Shown: one piece after another, positions 1 to 9,709 of the stretch
How positions within the stretch are numbered: position 1 is the first letter of the stretch
Layout: each line of letters opens with the position of its first letter
NCBI GenBank assembly: GCA_021157505.1
Contig: JAGGWI010000074.1
Location: 1 to 19,980, forward strand
From: Desulfuromusa sp.
GTDB taxonomy: Bacteria > Desulfobacterota > Desulfuromonadia > Desulfuromonadales > Geopsychrobacteraceae
Direction of reading: 5' to 3'
DNA length: 19,980 nucleotides
Notes under the pieces: model-generated
Databases searched by the model: none
Told to the model about the DNA's origin: nothing
The model's input: only the letters and a program-made list of their open reading frames with translations
Translations under genes and position numbers: made by a program

Positions 1-1
1 T

Positions 2-988
2 ACTTATAATGGTGGAGACCTTACAATTGCGGGGGACGGACCTGCCGGCCTATTGTTGGATGGCATCAGCAAGGATCAGCTCCATCTGACCCGGCAGGGT
101 GATGATCTGAATATCGCTGTTGCTGATCAGGGAACTGTAGCTCTCAAGGACTATTTTAGCGCAGCAGAAAACGGTATTGATTGGCTGCAGACTACTGATG
201 GTCCGGTGTTTCTTGCCAAGGATACTATCCAGGAAGGCGGCAGTAGCTGGTGGCCGTTTGAATGGTTTTCTGGTCAGGACACCGCCAATGATTTGATGTC
301 CGGTACCTGGCGCTTCGATCTTATGTATGGCCGTGGGGGGAACGATATTCTTTTTGGTGGTGCTGGCACCGATTTTCTGAAGGGCAATGGTGGTGATGAT
401 ACCCTGATTGGCGGCACCGGTCGCGATACCCTTCGGGGTGGCAAGGGTTCTGACACACTGTACGGAGACAATGGTTGGGATTTCCTGAAGGGCAACAGCG
501 GAGATGATGCCTTGATCGGTGGCGCAGGGAATGATCTGCTGCTTGGTGGAAGTGGCAACGATCGGCTCTGGGGTGATCATGGCAACGATTTTCTAAGTGG
601 CGGTACCGATAACGATACCTACACCTTCAGCCTGGGCAACGGTAGCGACACCCTGTATGACGAATCGGGCACCGACACGATCACATTCGCTGCCGATGTT
701 GAAAAAGAAGAGATCGCCTTCCTGAAAACCGGTACCACCGTGAAGATCGGTTACGGTGTTGATGATCAGATCAGCATGAAGAACTATGCCGATTCAACTA
801 GCGGCAACCGGATTGAAACCATCACCCTGGCTGATGGCAGTTATCTGACTGATGCCGATATCAACCAGTTGATTCAGGAGATGTCCGCCTATGCGATCAG
901 CGAAGGGATCAGTTTGAATTCCATCGATGACGTCAAGCAACAGGAACCATTGATGACGATGATCGCTGATAGCTGGCATGCGGCGTAA
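2..988 (+). CDS. RTX calcium-binding repeat protein, C-terminal part (5' end outside window)
   Basis: The reading frame is open from base 2 with no plausible start, so only the C-terminus of a larger protein is here. About six to seven glycine/aspartate nonapeptide repeats (GGxGxDxLx type, e.g. GGAGNDLLLGGSGNDRLWG) span roughly 325-620. They are followed by a domain typical of hemolysin-type Ca-binding proteins (YTFSLGNGSDTLYD... ITLADGSYL) and a C-terminal tail. In this family the repeats form a calcium-stabilised beta roll that folds after export by a type I secretion system; the secretion signal usually lies in the last 50-60 residues. The catalytic or adhesive part lies upstream, so the activity cannot be told. 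No type I secretion gene is visible here. It converges on tamB with a 135-bp gap. Confidence 0.9.
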   Translation, partial: TYNGGDLTIAGDGPAGLLLDGISKDQLHLTRQGDDLNIAVADQGTVALKDYFSAAENGIDWLQTTDGPVFLAKDTIQEGGSSWWPFEWFSGQDTANDLMSGTWRFDLMYGRGGNDILFGGAGTDFLKGNGGDDTLIGGTGRDTLRGGKGSDTLYGDNGWDFLKGNSGDDALIGGAGNDLLLGGSGNDRLWGDHGNDFLSGGTDNDTYTFSLGNGSDTLYDESGTDTITFAADVEKEEIAFLKTGTTVKIGYGVDDQISMKNYADSTSGNRIETITLADGSYLTDADINQLIQEMSAYAISEGISLNSIDDVKQQEPLMTMIADSWHAA

Positions 989-1123
989 TCCGGAAGCAGG
1001 TTTTTAAAAATTCTGGATTTCAAATTCTTGCCGGTCACCGAACCGGTCTGGTCGGCTCGAATGGATCAAGCGGCCTGACAGTTTTTCTGCCCATTTTTAT
1101 AGTGCTGTTGTCAGGGGAAAATC

Positions 1124-4100
1124 TCAATCAAATTCAATGCGGTAAAAGAGGTCAGCACCAGCGTCATGACCAAGGGTGGATTCAACATCCCAACTGGGGC
1201 TGAGCCGGTAGCGGAGCTTCACCCGGTCAGAGTTGGAGTCCGGGGAGTAGCCAAGGCTGAGATAGAGGTCGGGGCTAAGGTACTTGCCAGCGGTGACGAT
1301 CGTAGTACTGTCTTTTCCACTACTGTTATCATCATAATCGGAGCTGATGTAGAAGGTATCAAGTCCCAGTCGGTCTGGCAGGTTATTTGACCCATCACGG
1401 GAAAACCAAAAACTGGCTGCGGATGTAATCAGGTTGGTCTGACTGCGGGAGGCACTCATTGGCTGACCGGTGAAAATGTATGAGATAATATCACCCTCTG
1501 GCATGATGGGTCTCGAGTAAAGTTCGATATCCGGTGCCTGAGGTGTTCCGGTCAATATGAGCCCGACTTCAATTTCATTTATCCTCCGGAGCGCTAAAAT
1601 ATCAAGTTCTGGCTGGTTGAGTGGCCCACCGGTGAAATAGATGTCCCCGCGGTTGATCTCAAGGCTGGCTCCTTGTCCAGAATATGTCCCCTGAATAACA
1701 TAGAGCTTTCCATGACCTACCAGTTTCTCTGCTCTGGTTGATTGGACACGGAGATCTCCTCCCAACCGTGCGTTTATCCCAATGGCGTGAAGAAATACCT
1801 GCTTGCCGAGAAGCAACTGGACATCAATATCATATTTCAGCGTCTTTTCTTCAGTTGGGAGAAGAGTGTTATCAACTATTTCCAGGTCTTTGCTGCTGGT
1901 GATATTCTCGGTTGTTTGCTGACCGTAGATCTTCACATCGGGTAATTTAAGCTGACCGCGTACCTTGATATCCTCCCGGGTTCCCTCAATAGTCAGGTCG
2001 GGACTGGCATTGAGTTGTAGCTCAGGCAGGTCGAAGAGTTGGAAGTTTTTCCCTTTCAATTGTAAATGGTAGTTGGTGGGATACCAGTTTTGAAGTTCCA
2101 GGTGACCACTCCCCTTGAGCTTCCCTTTGCCGGATTTGCACTGCAATTTGACTATCTCTATATGGTTATCGGTAATTTTTCCCTGGAGTTCAATTTCGTC
2201 CAGTTGAATTCCGACACCTGGAAGAAACGCCTTAGCATCCAATAAATGAAAATCCCCCTGCAAGATTGGTTGCTGCCACGTACCGGTCAGTTGTAGATCC
2301 AGATTGAGCTGGGCATAACTTTTCTGAGCATAATTGGGAAAATAGAGCGAAAACAGCCCAAACGATTGTGCGTTAGTGTGTAGCTCAACATTAACCGGTG
2401 TGTCTGGATCGAATGTCAGTGGCAATGTGGCTGCCAATGGTAGATCAAAGGAGGTTTTGAAGCCTCCATGGTTGCGTAGTTGCAATTCCACATTTCCCTG
2501 CAGACGATGCTGCCACTGCCAGTTTAATTCAGCAGTGCTGATATCGAAAGTACGGAGACCCTCCTCTTCCTGCCAATGGATCTGCCCATTTCTGACTTTA
2601 GCTTCACCTTTAAGATTAAGAGGTTCAGCCGCTTTCCAGTCACCATGACCGCTCCAGTCAAGGCTTCCATCCATCTTCATTTCTGCAAGTAACCAGGGCT
2701 GGAGCATGCTTAAGGGAAAATTGTCCCCGTTTAGCTGCAATTTCCCCTGTTGTGGCCAGGTGAAATTATTTTTTTCCGCTGAAATCAGGGAGCCTTTTAC
2801 CTGACCATTGTTTGCCAAGATGATTTGTAGCGAACTTTGTAGTCCTGATTCATCCCAATCGAGCAGAATTTCACTCTGGGTGACCTTGAATTCCTGTTGT
2901 TGGTGTTGCACCTCTCCGCTAGCGGTTATTTGAGCGTGGACCACATTTTTCTGGTTACGCTCCAGCTCAATAGAACCATCACTCTGTCCAGAGATATGCC
3001 AATCATCAAGAAAGGGTTGGAACCGAGAAAGATCCAGATTGTGCCAGTGGAGTTTGCCTGCTCCATGTTGTTGCATCAGTTGGTAGTTCCCCTGTAAGTG
3101 CAACTCTTCACCATGATCACCATAGAGAGATAACTTTTCAATATTCAACTGCTCCGCTGAGAGAATCACTGGCACCGCTGATGATAAAAGCCAGTGACCG
3201 AGGTGAGGATCTTCCCCCTGAAGGGTGGATAGCTCCCCACGCCAGAATTCTCCATCCCACCCCCCTTGAAGAGTGACCGAAGCGTTACTTTGCTGTTGTC
3301 GAAGGTTCAGAGTGAGTTGGTGGTTATCGAGATCTCCGTTAAACTCAACCGTTGTCTGCTCAATATCGAAATTCAGGTGCAGGTTGTGCAGTAAGTTTCC
3401 AGTCAATTGCAGTTGCCATGCGTCACTATCACCTTTTTTTCCTCCCTGCAGGGAGAATTGATCAAGTTGCCAATCGTGAAAAGCGAGGTGTTCTCCGGTG
3501 GCATGAAGATCGGCAGTCAGACCCTGCTGCTGCCAGCGTAACCAGCCGGCTCCTGAAAGCTTCCCGGCGGCATCTGTCAGCAGATTCTCCAGTGCTTCGA
3601 TCTGCCAGTTAAAGGTCAGCTTTTCTGCAGAATTACCGTCAGCCTGCAATAGTATCCCTTCGCCTTGCAGTTGTAATTGTTTGACCTGAAGAGAATTATC
3701 TTGCCAGTGGAGCTCAGCGATACCTGATAAGGGGTGGTTAAAGAGAGTGGAATGATCTAATTGAAGTTGTACTAGTCCCTGAAGAGGCTTGTTATCACCG
3801 CCATCAATGTCCGCTTGAAGATCCAGGTTCAGTTGTCCGCTCAACTGGGGGTCGAGTCCCTGTGGGTTGATATCTCTGCCGGATAGTTGAGTTTTCAGTT
3901 GCCAACCCTCTCTCCAGCCGATCTGTGCTTGACCATTAAAAATCCCATCCAGCCATTGGCCACGGAGGTTTTTCAGCGAAAAATTTTCCAATGTGCCAGT
4001 GAACTTGCTTGCCAGTTGGGCATCAGCCATCCCGGTCCCATGATTTTTTAAATCGAACTGACCACTGTATTTCTCCAGATTACCTTTAATCTGTATGGTC

Positions 4101-5032
4101 CCGGAAAGATTGACCGGCTGTCCGGTTTCTGCCTGGAGATCAAGCTGGTTGAGTTGCAGTTGGCCGGTCAGTTCGGGGGCTGTCTGGCCGAAATCCAAAT
4201 GAGCTTCAGCGGTTACGACTCCAGGGTGATTGGGTTGATTCAACTGCAATTGTCGAAGTTTTAACCGCTCTGGGGTTAACTCCAGTTCCGCTATCGCTGT
4301 CAGAACTTCTCCCTCTACAGCAATGATATCAAGTGCCACAGGGCCATGTAGTATTTGTTTTTCCGATCCCTGCTGCAGATCAGCTTTTAGTTGCAATTTT
4401 TGCCATGCAGATGCTGAATCCTCTGTTTCAAGTTGAACATCAACTTTCAGTGTGGGTCGCTTCATTCCACAACTGAAGGATCCTCTTCCCAGTAGTTCTC
4501 CACTCTGCAGGATGAAATTTTCGCTGTACAAGCGGCTTTCTTGCCAATGTAAGTTTCCCTGAACTCGTTCGATTTGAAGAGTTTCCTGATCCAATTGTTG
4601 CCAGCTGATAGCTTGTAAATTGATCTCGTTGATATTGACTTGAAGTCGCTCCAGCGGCCAGGGTAATCGGGGCCAGTTGAAAGGTTCCGGTGGACTGTTC
4701 TGTTGCTTTGAGGTCGATTTGATCTGCAGATTTTTAGCCTGGAGTTGTTTTATCTCCAGAGTGAGCGGACCGAGCAGTTGATTCTGGATTAAAAAATGAT
4801 CGAGATGGAGCTGTTCTTCCTGATAGTGCAGATCGATATTTTCCAGTTGTAGCGTTCCGCCGAGCGTCCCTTCGATCTTCCCAATAGTTAGTTCGGTACC
4901 AGTCCACTCTGGTAGTCTCTGCAGCAGCCAGGAAGTTCCCCCCGGAGAATAGAGTATCCAGCTGCCGCTACCAAGCAGCAGCAAGGCGAGTAGACTGACA
5001 AGAACAATCGTGTAGCGGAAAAGTTTCACCAT
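1124..5032 (-). CDS. tamB: TamB-like inner-membrane-anchored periplasmic bridge protein
   Basis: This 1302-residue protein has an N-terminal membrane anchor (about residues 4-26, MVKLFRYTIVLVSLLALLLL). A very long run of alternating polar and hydrophobic beta strands follows, and the C-terminal region matches the TamB/DUF490 domain (ends SWDVESTLGHDAGADLFYRIEFD-like). TamB-type proteins span the periplasm, pair with TamA, and are implicated in assembly of outer-membrane proteins and in lipid transport to the outer membrane. It lies directly after tamA. The ATG at 5032 overlaps the tamA stop (ATGGTGA) and has GGAG eight bases upstream. An in-frame GTG at 5062 would add ten residues but has a poor ribosome site, so I chose 5032. 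Size is close to E. coli TamB (about 1260 aa). Identification as TamB rather than another AsmA-like bridge protein rests on the tamA partner and the C-terminus. Confidence 0.93.
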   Translation of the reverse strand: MVKLFRYTIVLVSLLALLLLGSGSWILYSPGGTSWLLQRLPEWTGTELTIGKIEGTLGGTLQLENIDLHYQEEQLHLDHFLIQNQLLGPLTLEIKQLQAKNLQIKSTSKQQNSPPEPFNWPRLPWPLERLQVNINEINLQAISWQQLDQETLQIERVQGNLHWQESRLYSENFILQSGELLGRGSFSCGMKRPTLKVDVQLETEDSASAWQKLQLKADLQQGSEKQILHGPVALDIIAVEGEVLTAIAELELTPERLKLRQLQLNQPNHPGVVTAEAHLDFGQTAPELTGQLQLNQLDLQAETGQPVNLSGTIQIKGNLEKYSGQFDLKNHGTGMADAQLASKFTGTLENFSLKNLRGQWLDGIFNGQAQIGWREGWQLKTQLSGRDINPQGLDPQLSGQLNLDLQADIDGGDNKPLQGLVQLQLDHSTLFNHPLSGIAELHWQDNSLQVKQLQLQGEGILLQADGNSAEKLTFNWQIEALENLLTDAAGKLSGAGWLRWQQQGLTADLHATGEHLAFHDWQLDQFSLQGGKKGDSDAWQLQLTGNLLHNLHLNFDIEQTTVEFNGDLDNHQLTLNLRQQQSNASVTLQGGWDGEFWRGELSTLQGEDPHLGHWLLSSAVPVILSAEQLNIEKLSLYGDHGEELHLQGNYQLMQQHGAGKLHWHNLDLSRFQPFLDDWHISGQSDGSIELERNQKNVVHAQITASGEVQHQQQEFKVTQSEILLDWDESGLQSSLQIILANNGQVKGSLISAEKNNFTWPQQGKLQLNGDNFPLSMLQPWLLAEMKMDGSLDWSGHGDWKAAEPLNLKGEAKVRNGQIHWQEEEGLRTFDISTAELNWQWQHRLQGNVELQLRNHGGFKTSFDLPLAATLPLTFDPDTPVNVELHTNAQSFGLFSLYFPNYAQKSYAQLNLDLQLTGTWQQPILQGDFHLLDAKAFLPGVGIQLDEIELQGKITDNHIEIVKLQCKSGKGKLKGSGHLELQNWYPTNYHLQLKGKNFQLFDLPELQLNASPDLTIEGTREDIKVRGQLKLPDVKIYGQQTTENITSSKDLEIVDNTLLPTEEKTLKYDIDVQLLLGKQVFLHAIGINARLGGDLRVQSTRAEKLVGHGKLYVIQGTYSGQGASLEINRGDIYFTGGPLNQPELDILALRRINEIEVGLILTGTPQAPDIELYSRPIMPEGDIISYIFTGQPMSASRSQTNLITSAASFWFSRDGSNNLPDRLGLDTFYISSDYDDNSSGKDSTTIVTAGKYLSPDLYLSLGYSPDSNSDRVKLRYRLSPSWDVESTLGHDAGADLFYRIEFD

Positions 5033-6777
5033 GCCGCTCCAATACTGAGAGATAGTCGCCACTTTTTCTTCTGATCACCAATCGGGCGAGCCACATCAAA
5101 GTGTAATGGGCCAATAGATGTGTAATAATTAGCGCCGATCCCTGCACCTTGTTTGGTATTGTAATCGGACCACTTGTTGAAGGAGTTCCCAATATCGGTA
5201 AAAATGACAATTCCCCAGTCCGGGTTGAGCTTTTTTTCCAACCCGATGTTGGCAACTAACAGATGCTTACCACCGATATAGTCTCCATCATTGTCTTTGG
5301 GACCAAGGGTTTTATATTTGTAGCCACGGACACCCTCTCCACCTCCGGGGAAAAAACGTAGCGAAGCAGGTATGCGATTAAAAGAGCTGCTGTGCCAGGT
5401 TGCAGCTCCACGTAAGTGAAGCACCAGCGATAATTTCTGGGGCAGGGGGTGTATTGTGGTTATATTGCCAATGAATTGCAGGAAATCGATATTAGAGAAA
5501 AGGGCATCAGCTCCCCCCTTTAACTTCAGCCTCATTTGGATGCCGCGGTGTGGGTTTATTAAGTCATCAACCTGACTCCAGCTAAGGCGTACCCCCGATA
5601 GGAGCAGGCGTGATAATTCTGAACTATCGTCATTAATCCAATAGCGTTCACGCTCCTGGCGGATAAACAGTGAGGCATTCAGTTTTTTGTAAAATGGCCG
5701 GATATATTCTGCCTCAGTGAATAACTTATCACTTTCGTAGCTGGTATTGTCCTCATGGATAATTCCGGCATGGAACCGGGTCATACGATCAAGGTGATCT
5801 AGATCCGGAATGGTATAGGTGGTCAGAAAATATTGGTTTTTTTCTGATATTCGCAGATCCCCCTGAAATTCATGACCACGATGAAACAGGTTCCGGTTAC
5901 GGTAGCGCAGTGATCCACGAACGCCGCTATCGGTGCCATAACCAATACCGGGGAAAAACTGGTGCCGCGGGGCGGGCTTCAGATCGATCTTGATCGGTAT
6001 CTGCTGCTCTTCCACTTGGTCTCTTACCGGCTGGATGTTGATGCTGCGGAACAGATTCGCATCGCGCATTCTCTTCCGGGTTTGATCGAGTTTTTTCTGA
6101 GAAAAATAGTCCCATTCCTGATAGCTGAGATAACGGCGCAGGAAGCGTTCCTGATATTCTCCATGGTCCATAAAAACAGTTTTTCCAAACTGAAAACGGG
6201 CACCGCTTTCGAGCTGGAGAATAATATTGACCTGCTGTGTGTCACGATTGACGAGGATTTGATGCTGTTGAAACTTGGCATCAAAATAGCCGAGATTTAT
6301 TGCCCCTTTCAACAGTTCTGCCTTCCCCTCTTTGTAGATATCCTGACGTAGAATATCATCGACATGCAGTGGGAAAGAGTCCAGCAGCTGGAGCAGCGGT
6401 GGAAAACTGTCACCGGGACCGGTTACATTCAGCTCAAGGGTGGAAACTTTCAGTGGCTGACCGGGTTTGACTTCAACGTTTAATTGATACTCCCCCTGCT
6501 TGATCTCTTCGACCTGACTTTCGACCTGACTGTGAAAATAGCCGTAGGGTTCAAGACTTGCACTGACCAGTTCCGGCAATTGCCGCTGGTGGTATCTGAG
6601 CCAACTCCGGTTGATTTTGTCCTCACTGATCAGTGAGGCAGGGAGAGCCAGAGCCGATTCAAGAATTTTGTGTAACTCTTTGTCAACCCCCTGAATATTT
6701 AAACGCACTGATTTGGCACTGCTGGTCATGGGCAGTAAAAGAAGGGTGAAAAGTATCAGGTAAAATCGAAACTTCAT
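5026..6777 (-). CDS. tamA: TamA, Omp85-family outer-membrane protein
   Basis: The 583-residue protein begins with a Sec signal peptide (residues 1-21, cleavage near SSA/KS). POTRA-type segments follow to about residue 250, then a C-terminal 16-strand beta-barrel domain (Bac_surface_Ag). The Omp85 signature VRGY is at residues 483-486 within GGGEGVRGYKYKTLG. The length is nearly that of E. coli TamA (577 aa). TamA sits in the outer membrane and works with TamB in inserting some outer-membrane proteins. The last residue is Trp, an aromatic end as expected for a barrel protein. The gene follows the SGNH hydrolase after 107 bp and overlaps tamB by 7 bp, so TamA and TamB are probably translationally coupled. 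Confidence 0.95.
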   Translation of the reverse strand: MKFRFYLILFTLLLLPMTSSAKSVRLNIQGVDKELHKILESALALPASLISEDKINRSWLRYHQRQLPELVSASLEPYGYFHSQVESQVEEIKQGEYQLNVEVKPGQPLKVSTLELNVTGPGDSFPPLLQLLDSFPLHVDDILRQDIYKEGKAELLKGAINLGYFDAKFQQHQILVNRDTQQVNIILQLESGARFQFGKTVFMDHGEYQERFLRRYLSYQEWDYFSQKKLDQTRKRMRDANLFRSINIQPVRDQVEEQQIPIKIDLKPAPRHQFFPGIGYGTDSGVRGSLRYRNRNLFHRGHEFQGDLRISEKNQYFLTTYTIPDLDHLDRMTRFHAGIIHEDNTSYESDKLFTEAEYIRPFYKKLNASLFIRQERERYWINDDSSELSRLLLSGVRLSWSQVDDLINPHRGIQMRLKLKGGADALFSNIDFLQFIGNITTIHPLPQKLSLVLHLRGAATWHSSSFNRIPASLRFFPGGGEGVRGYKYKTLGPKDNDGDYIGGKHLLVANIGLEKKLNPDWGIVIFTDIGNSFNKWSDYNTKQGAGIGANYYTSIGPLHFDVARPIGDQKKKWRLSLSIGAAW

Positions 6778-6884
6778 TGAAATGGATGCCTTGCCTGAAC
6801 ACTTTCAACAGCTACCTGAAAGCGTTTTATTTTACTGTAAAGTTAAAGCAGACCGATGAACAAATCAAAGTACGAATATCAGAG

Positions 6885-7622
6885 TTATTGCTGAGTGTCT
6901 ATCGTCAAGTGTGGTGTCAGAATATTGTTCCAGATAGCATAACCAGCAGGGTTAAGGTGTAACCCATCTTCAGCAAACAGATTTTTATCTGGTCGTCCCG
7001 CTGAATTGAGAAGTGGGGTTGCGGTATCCAAGAAGATGCAGAGACCACTGCTCTTGCAATAGTCTTTAATAGCCCGATTGGTCTCTGCCATCCGGTTCCA
7101 CATCTGCCAGCGTAATGGATTGGGTTTGATAGCTAGAAATAACAGGATTGTATCGGGCAACTCTCTATTTACGCGGGAAGAAAACATTCTGAAGTCGGCT
7201 AATATCTGATCATTATCTTTCCTGTCGGCTACATCGTTTTCACCACAGTAGTAGATAATTTTGGCTGGCTGGTATTGCTGGGTGATAATTTCAAAGTAGT
7301 AATTCAGATCGGATATATGGGCACCCCTCAACCCCCGGTTGATCACCGGCAAGGCGGGGAAAGCCTGAGCTGTTTTCCAGCTATAAATACTGGAGCTGCC
7401 AACAAACAGAATCGCCTGTTTTGGATAACTGTTTTTAGCATCCTGCCAGGCAAACCGCTTAATCTCTTTATGCCAGCGGAGCGGATCCGGATCTGCCGTT
7501 TCTGCCGCAGCATTCAGACAGCCCAGAATGGGGAGAAGAAACAACAGCAGCACCAGAGTATGTAGAAATAGAAACCGCTTATGTCGCGTCGGGGTATGTT
7601 TAAATTTGGGTCTATGCTGCAT
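6885..7622 (-). CDS. SGNH/GDSL-type hydrolase, exported or lipid-anchored
   Basis: This 245-residue protein shows the SGNH blocks in order: GSSSIYSW (block I, nucleophile Ser), NRGLRGAHISD (block II Gly), YYCGENDVADR (block III Asn) and DGLHLNPAGY (block V Asp/His). The family comprises esterases and lipases acting on acyl, acetyl or carbohydrate esters; the substrate cannot be read here. The N-terminus has a basic stretch, then a hydrophobic segment ending PILGC, so it is exported and possibly a lipoprotein, although Leu at -2 of the lipobox is unusual. The preceding gene stops at TAG 7627-7625. An in-frame GTG at 7625 touches it, but the ATG at 7622 is preferred. Its place between EF-G and TamA suggests a cell-envelope task, which is inference. 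Confidence 0.85.
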   Translation of the reverse strand: MQHRPKFKHTPTRHKRFLFLHTLVLLLFLLPILGCLNAAAETADPDPLRWHKEIKRFAWQDAKNSYPKQAILFVGSSSIYSWKTAQAFPALPVINRGLRGAHISDLNYYFEIITQQYQPAKIIYYCGENDVADRKDNDQILADFRMFSSRVNRELPDTILLFLAIKPNPLRWQMWNRMAETNRAIKDYCKSSGLCIFLDTATPLLNSAGRPDKNLFAEDGLHLNPAGYAIWNNILTPHLTIDTQQ

Positions 7623-7624
7623 CA

Positions 7625-9691
7625 CTATGAAACCCCGAACTTCTCCAATATTTCAGCTGGAGCCTGATCAAAATGGGAAAATTCCATGGTGAAACTACCT
7701 TGCCCTTTGGTGGCACTGCGCAGCTCGGTCATGTAGCCAAACATCTCCAGCAATGGAACTGTGGCATGAATGATATCCTGTCCCGGTCGTGATAAGGTCC
7801 CTTCTATCTGCCCCCGTTTCTGGTTCAAACTCCCCATGACCCGACCGGTATAATCAGATGGGGCAATAAGCTCCAGAGCCATGACCGGTTCCAGCAGGGT
7901 TGGTTTGCCATTTCGCAACGCCTGGGTGATAGCTCTGCTTATCGCTGCTGAGATGCCGAGCTCAGTTGTCTTGTTGCTGTTGTAGGGAGCCTCAATTAAA
8001 CTGAGGGTCAGGTCTGTCAGTGGATAACCGGCGATTTGACCCGATTGGCAGGCCATAGTGAGGTTCGTTCTAATTAATTCTGCCAGCTCCTCTGGCCAGT
8101 CTGCCAGCAGTTGTTCCGGAATATCAATATTGATACCACTCTTTCGTTCCGTCGGGTTGAGCCTGATTTTAACTTCACCATGATGGATTTTTCCCTCAAC
8201 CTCCCGCTCAAATATTTCATGCTGTTCTGTTGCACAGCGAATTGTTTCCCGGTAGACCACCTGCGGTCTTCCGGTTTGGGTTGCTACCCCAAAATCAGTT
8301 TTCAGCCGCTGAATGACCACTTCCAGGTGGAGTTCACCCATCCCGGTCAACACTGTCTGTCCGGTTTCCAGATCTTCCTTAACCCGGAAGGTAGGATCTT
8401 CCCATTGGAGTTTTTCCAGAGCCAGGGGCAACTTGTCACGGTCATCCAGGGTTTTTGGCTCAATGGCCAGGGAAACAACCGGCTCCGGATATTCAAGTCC
8501 GGCCAGTTGTAAAGGGAACTCAGGGTTGCTGATGGTATCTCCGGTCAGGACATTCTTCAGCCCGGTTGCAGTGACAATATCCCCGGCAATTGCCAGATTG
8601 ATCCGTTCCCGTTTGTGCGAGTGCATCCGGAACAGGCGGGCAACCTTTTCACTTTCCAGGGTGCGACTGTTGTAGACAGAGTCCCCCGGTTTGAGGCTTC
8701 CGGAATAGATTCTCAGGTAGCTCAGTTTGCGCCCTTCGTCAGCAAGAACTTTAAACGCCAGGGCGCAGAGTTCGGCCCGGGGATCTGTGGTGACTTTCCA
8801 TGATTCTTGTTTGTCGAGTCGGGTTGCTGTGGGTGGTGGAATGTCGAGAGGGGAAGGGAGCAGAGAGCAGATTGTATCAAGGAGTGGTTGAATCCCCTTA
8901 TTACGAAGTGCCGAGCCCAGCAGAACCGGATATATTTTGCAGTTGATAACCCCCTTGCGCAAGGCAGGAAGAATCCGCTCTGCGGCAATAGCGTTACCAT
9001 GCAGAAAATCATCGAGAATATTATCGTCAAAGTCAGCAGCGGCCTCAACAATCTGTTCTCGCTGCCGCTGTGCCACTTCACGCAGTTCCTCCGGGATTTC
9101 GCCACTGGTCAGGGTCTGCCCCTGATCATCTTCGGCAAACAGAATCGTTTTTTCTGCAATCAGGTCAATCACTCCATGAAAGTTTTCTTCGCTGCCCAAT
9201 GGCAGTTGTAATAGCAGTGGTGTGATGTCCAGCTGTTTAACTATCGACTCCAGAACTTGCTGGTGGTCGGCACCGATGCGATCCATTTTATTGATCAGGC
9301 AGATCCGTGGCACCTGATAGCGATTGGCCTGCCGCCAGACAGATTCACTCTGCGGCTGAACCCCCTCAACAGCACTGAAAATGGCAACAGCACCATCCAG
9401 AACCCGCAGGGAACGTTCAACTTCGATAGTGAAGTCGATGTGCCCGGGGGTATCGATCAGGTTGAATGTATAATTTTTCCAACGACAGTTGGTGGCTGTG
9501 GCAGTAATGGTGATACCGCGCTCCTGCTCCTGTTCCATCCAGTCCATGACCGCCATACCATCATGGACCTCGCCCATTTTATGGATTTCTCCGGCGTAGA
9601 ACAGAATCCGTTCAGACACGGTGGTTTTTCCAGCATCAATATGGGAAATGATGCCGAAATTACGAACCTGATTAAGGTCAGGGTTTGCCAT
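7625..9691 (-). CDS. EF-G paralogue (translational GTPase), diverged domain IV
   Basis: The 688-residue protein has the full EF-G layout. GTPase motifs are SHIDAGKTT (G1), RGITIT (G2), DTPGHIDF (G3), NKMD (G4) and GSAL (G5). Domain II follows, then domain III with GMGELHLEV and GRPQVVYRET, and domain V with LLEMFGYMTELRSATKGQGSF. Domain IV is diverged: the usual glycine-rich GQ(F/Y)GHV entry is absent, and the tip loop reads APYNSNKTTE near residue 570 where EF-G usually has a YHDVDSS-type loop. That loses the His equivalent to E. coli H583, which matters for translocation. It lacks the rpsL-rpsG-tuf context, so it is probably a second EF-G (EF-G2 or recycling type) rather than the main translocase. 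The ATG at 9691 follows AAGGGA by five bases. The upstream TTG (9706) is less likely. Confidence 0.9.
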   Translation of the reverse strand: MANPDLNQVRNFGIISHIDAGKTTVSERILFYAGEIHKMGEVHDGMAVMDWMEQEQERGITITATATNCRWKNYTFNLIDTPGHIDFTIEVERSLRVLDGAVAIFSAVEGVQPQSESVWRQANRYQVPRICLINKMDRIGADHQQVLESIVKQLDITPLLLQLPLGSEENFHGVIDLIAEKTILFAEDDQGQTLTSGEIPEELREVAQRQREQIVEAAADFDDNILDDFLHGNAIAAERILPALRKGVINCKIYPVLLGSALRNKGIQPLLDTICSLLPSPLDIPPPTATRLDKQESWKVTTDPRAELCALAFKVLADEGRKLSYLRIYSGSLKPGDSVYNSRTLESEKVARLFRMHSHKRERINLAIAGDIVTATGLKNVLTGDTISNPEFPLQLAGLEYPEPVVSLAIEPKTLDDRDKLPLALEKLQWEDPTFRVKEDLETGQTVLTGMGELHLEVVIQRLKTDFGVATQTGRPQVVYRETIRCATEQHEIFEREVEGKIHHGEVKIRLNPTERKSGINIDIPEQLLADWPEELAELIRTNLTMACQSGQIAGYPLTDLTLSLIEAPYNSNKTTELGISAAISRAITQALRNGKPTLLEPVMALELIAPSDYTGRVMGSLNQKRGQIEGTLSRPGQDIIHATVPLLEMFGYMTELRSATKGQGSFTMEFSHFDQAPAEILEKFGVS

Positions 9692-9709
9692 GAGGTCCCT
9701 TTTCAAAAA

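Noticed and set aside
50..580. Minus-strand 176-codon and 94-codon ORFs over the RTX repeats
   Set aside because: They are antisense to Gly/Asp repeats; their proline/serine-rich repeats are the mirror of the RTX codons.
1020..1112. Hairpins in the RTX/tamB gap (CCGGT-ACCGG and CCTGACA-TGTCAGG) as terminators
   Set aside because: Stems are short or loops long (about 29 bases) and no T-tract follows on either strand.
4968..5255. Minus-strand ORF across the tamA/tamB junction
   Set aside because: Out-of-frame shadow; both tamA and tamB frames explain the region.
7625..9691. Ribosome-protection tetracycline resistance protein (TetM-like)
   Set aside because: Domain order and domains III and V match EF-G, and there is no resistance context; TetM-type signature loops were not seen.
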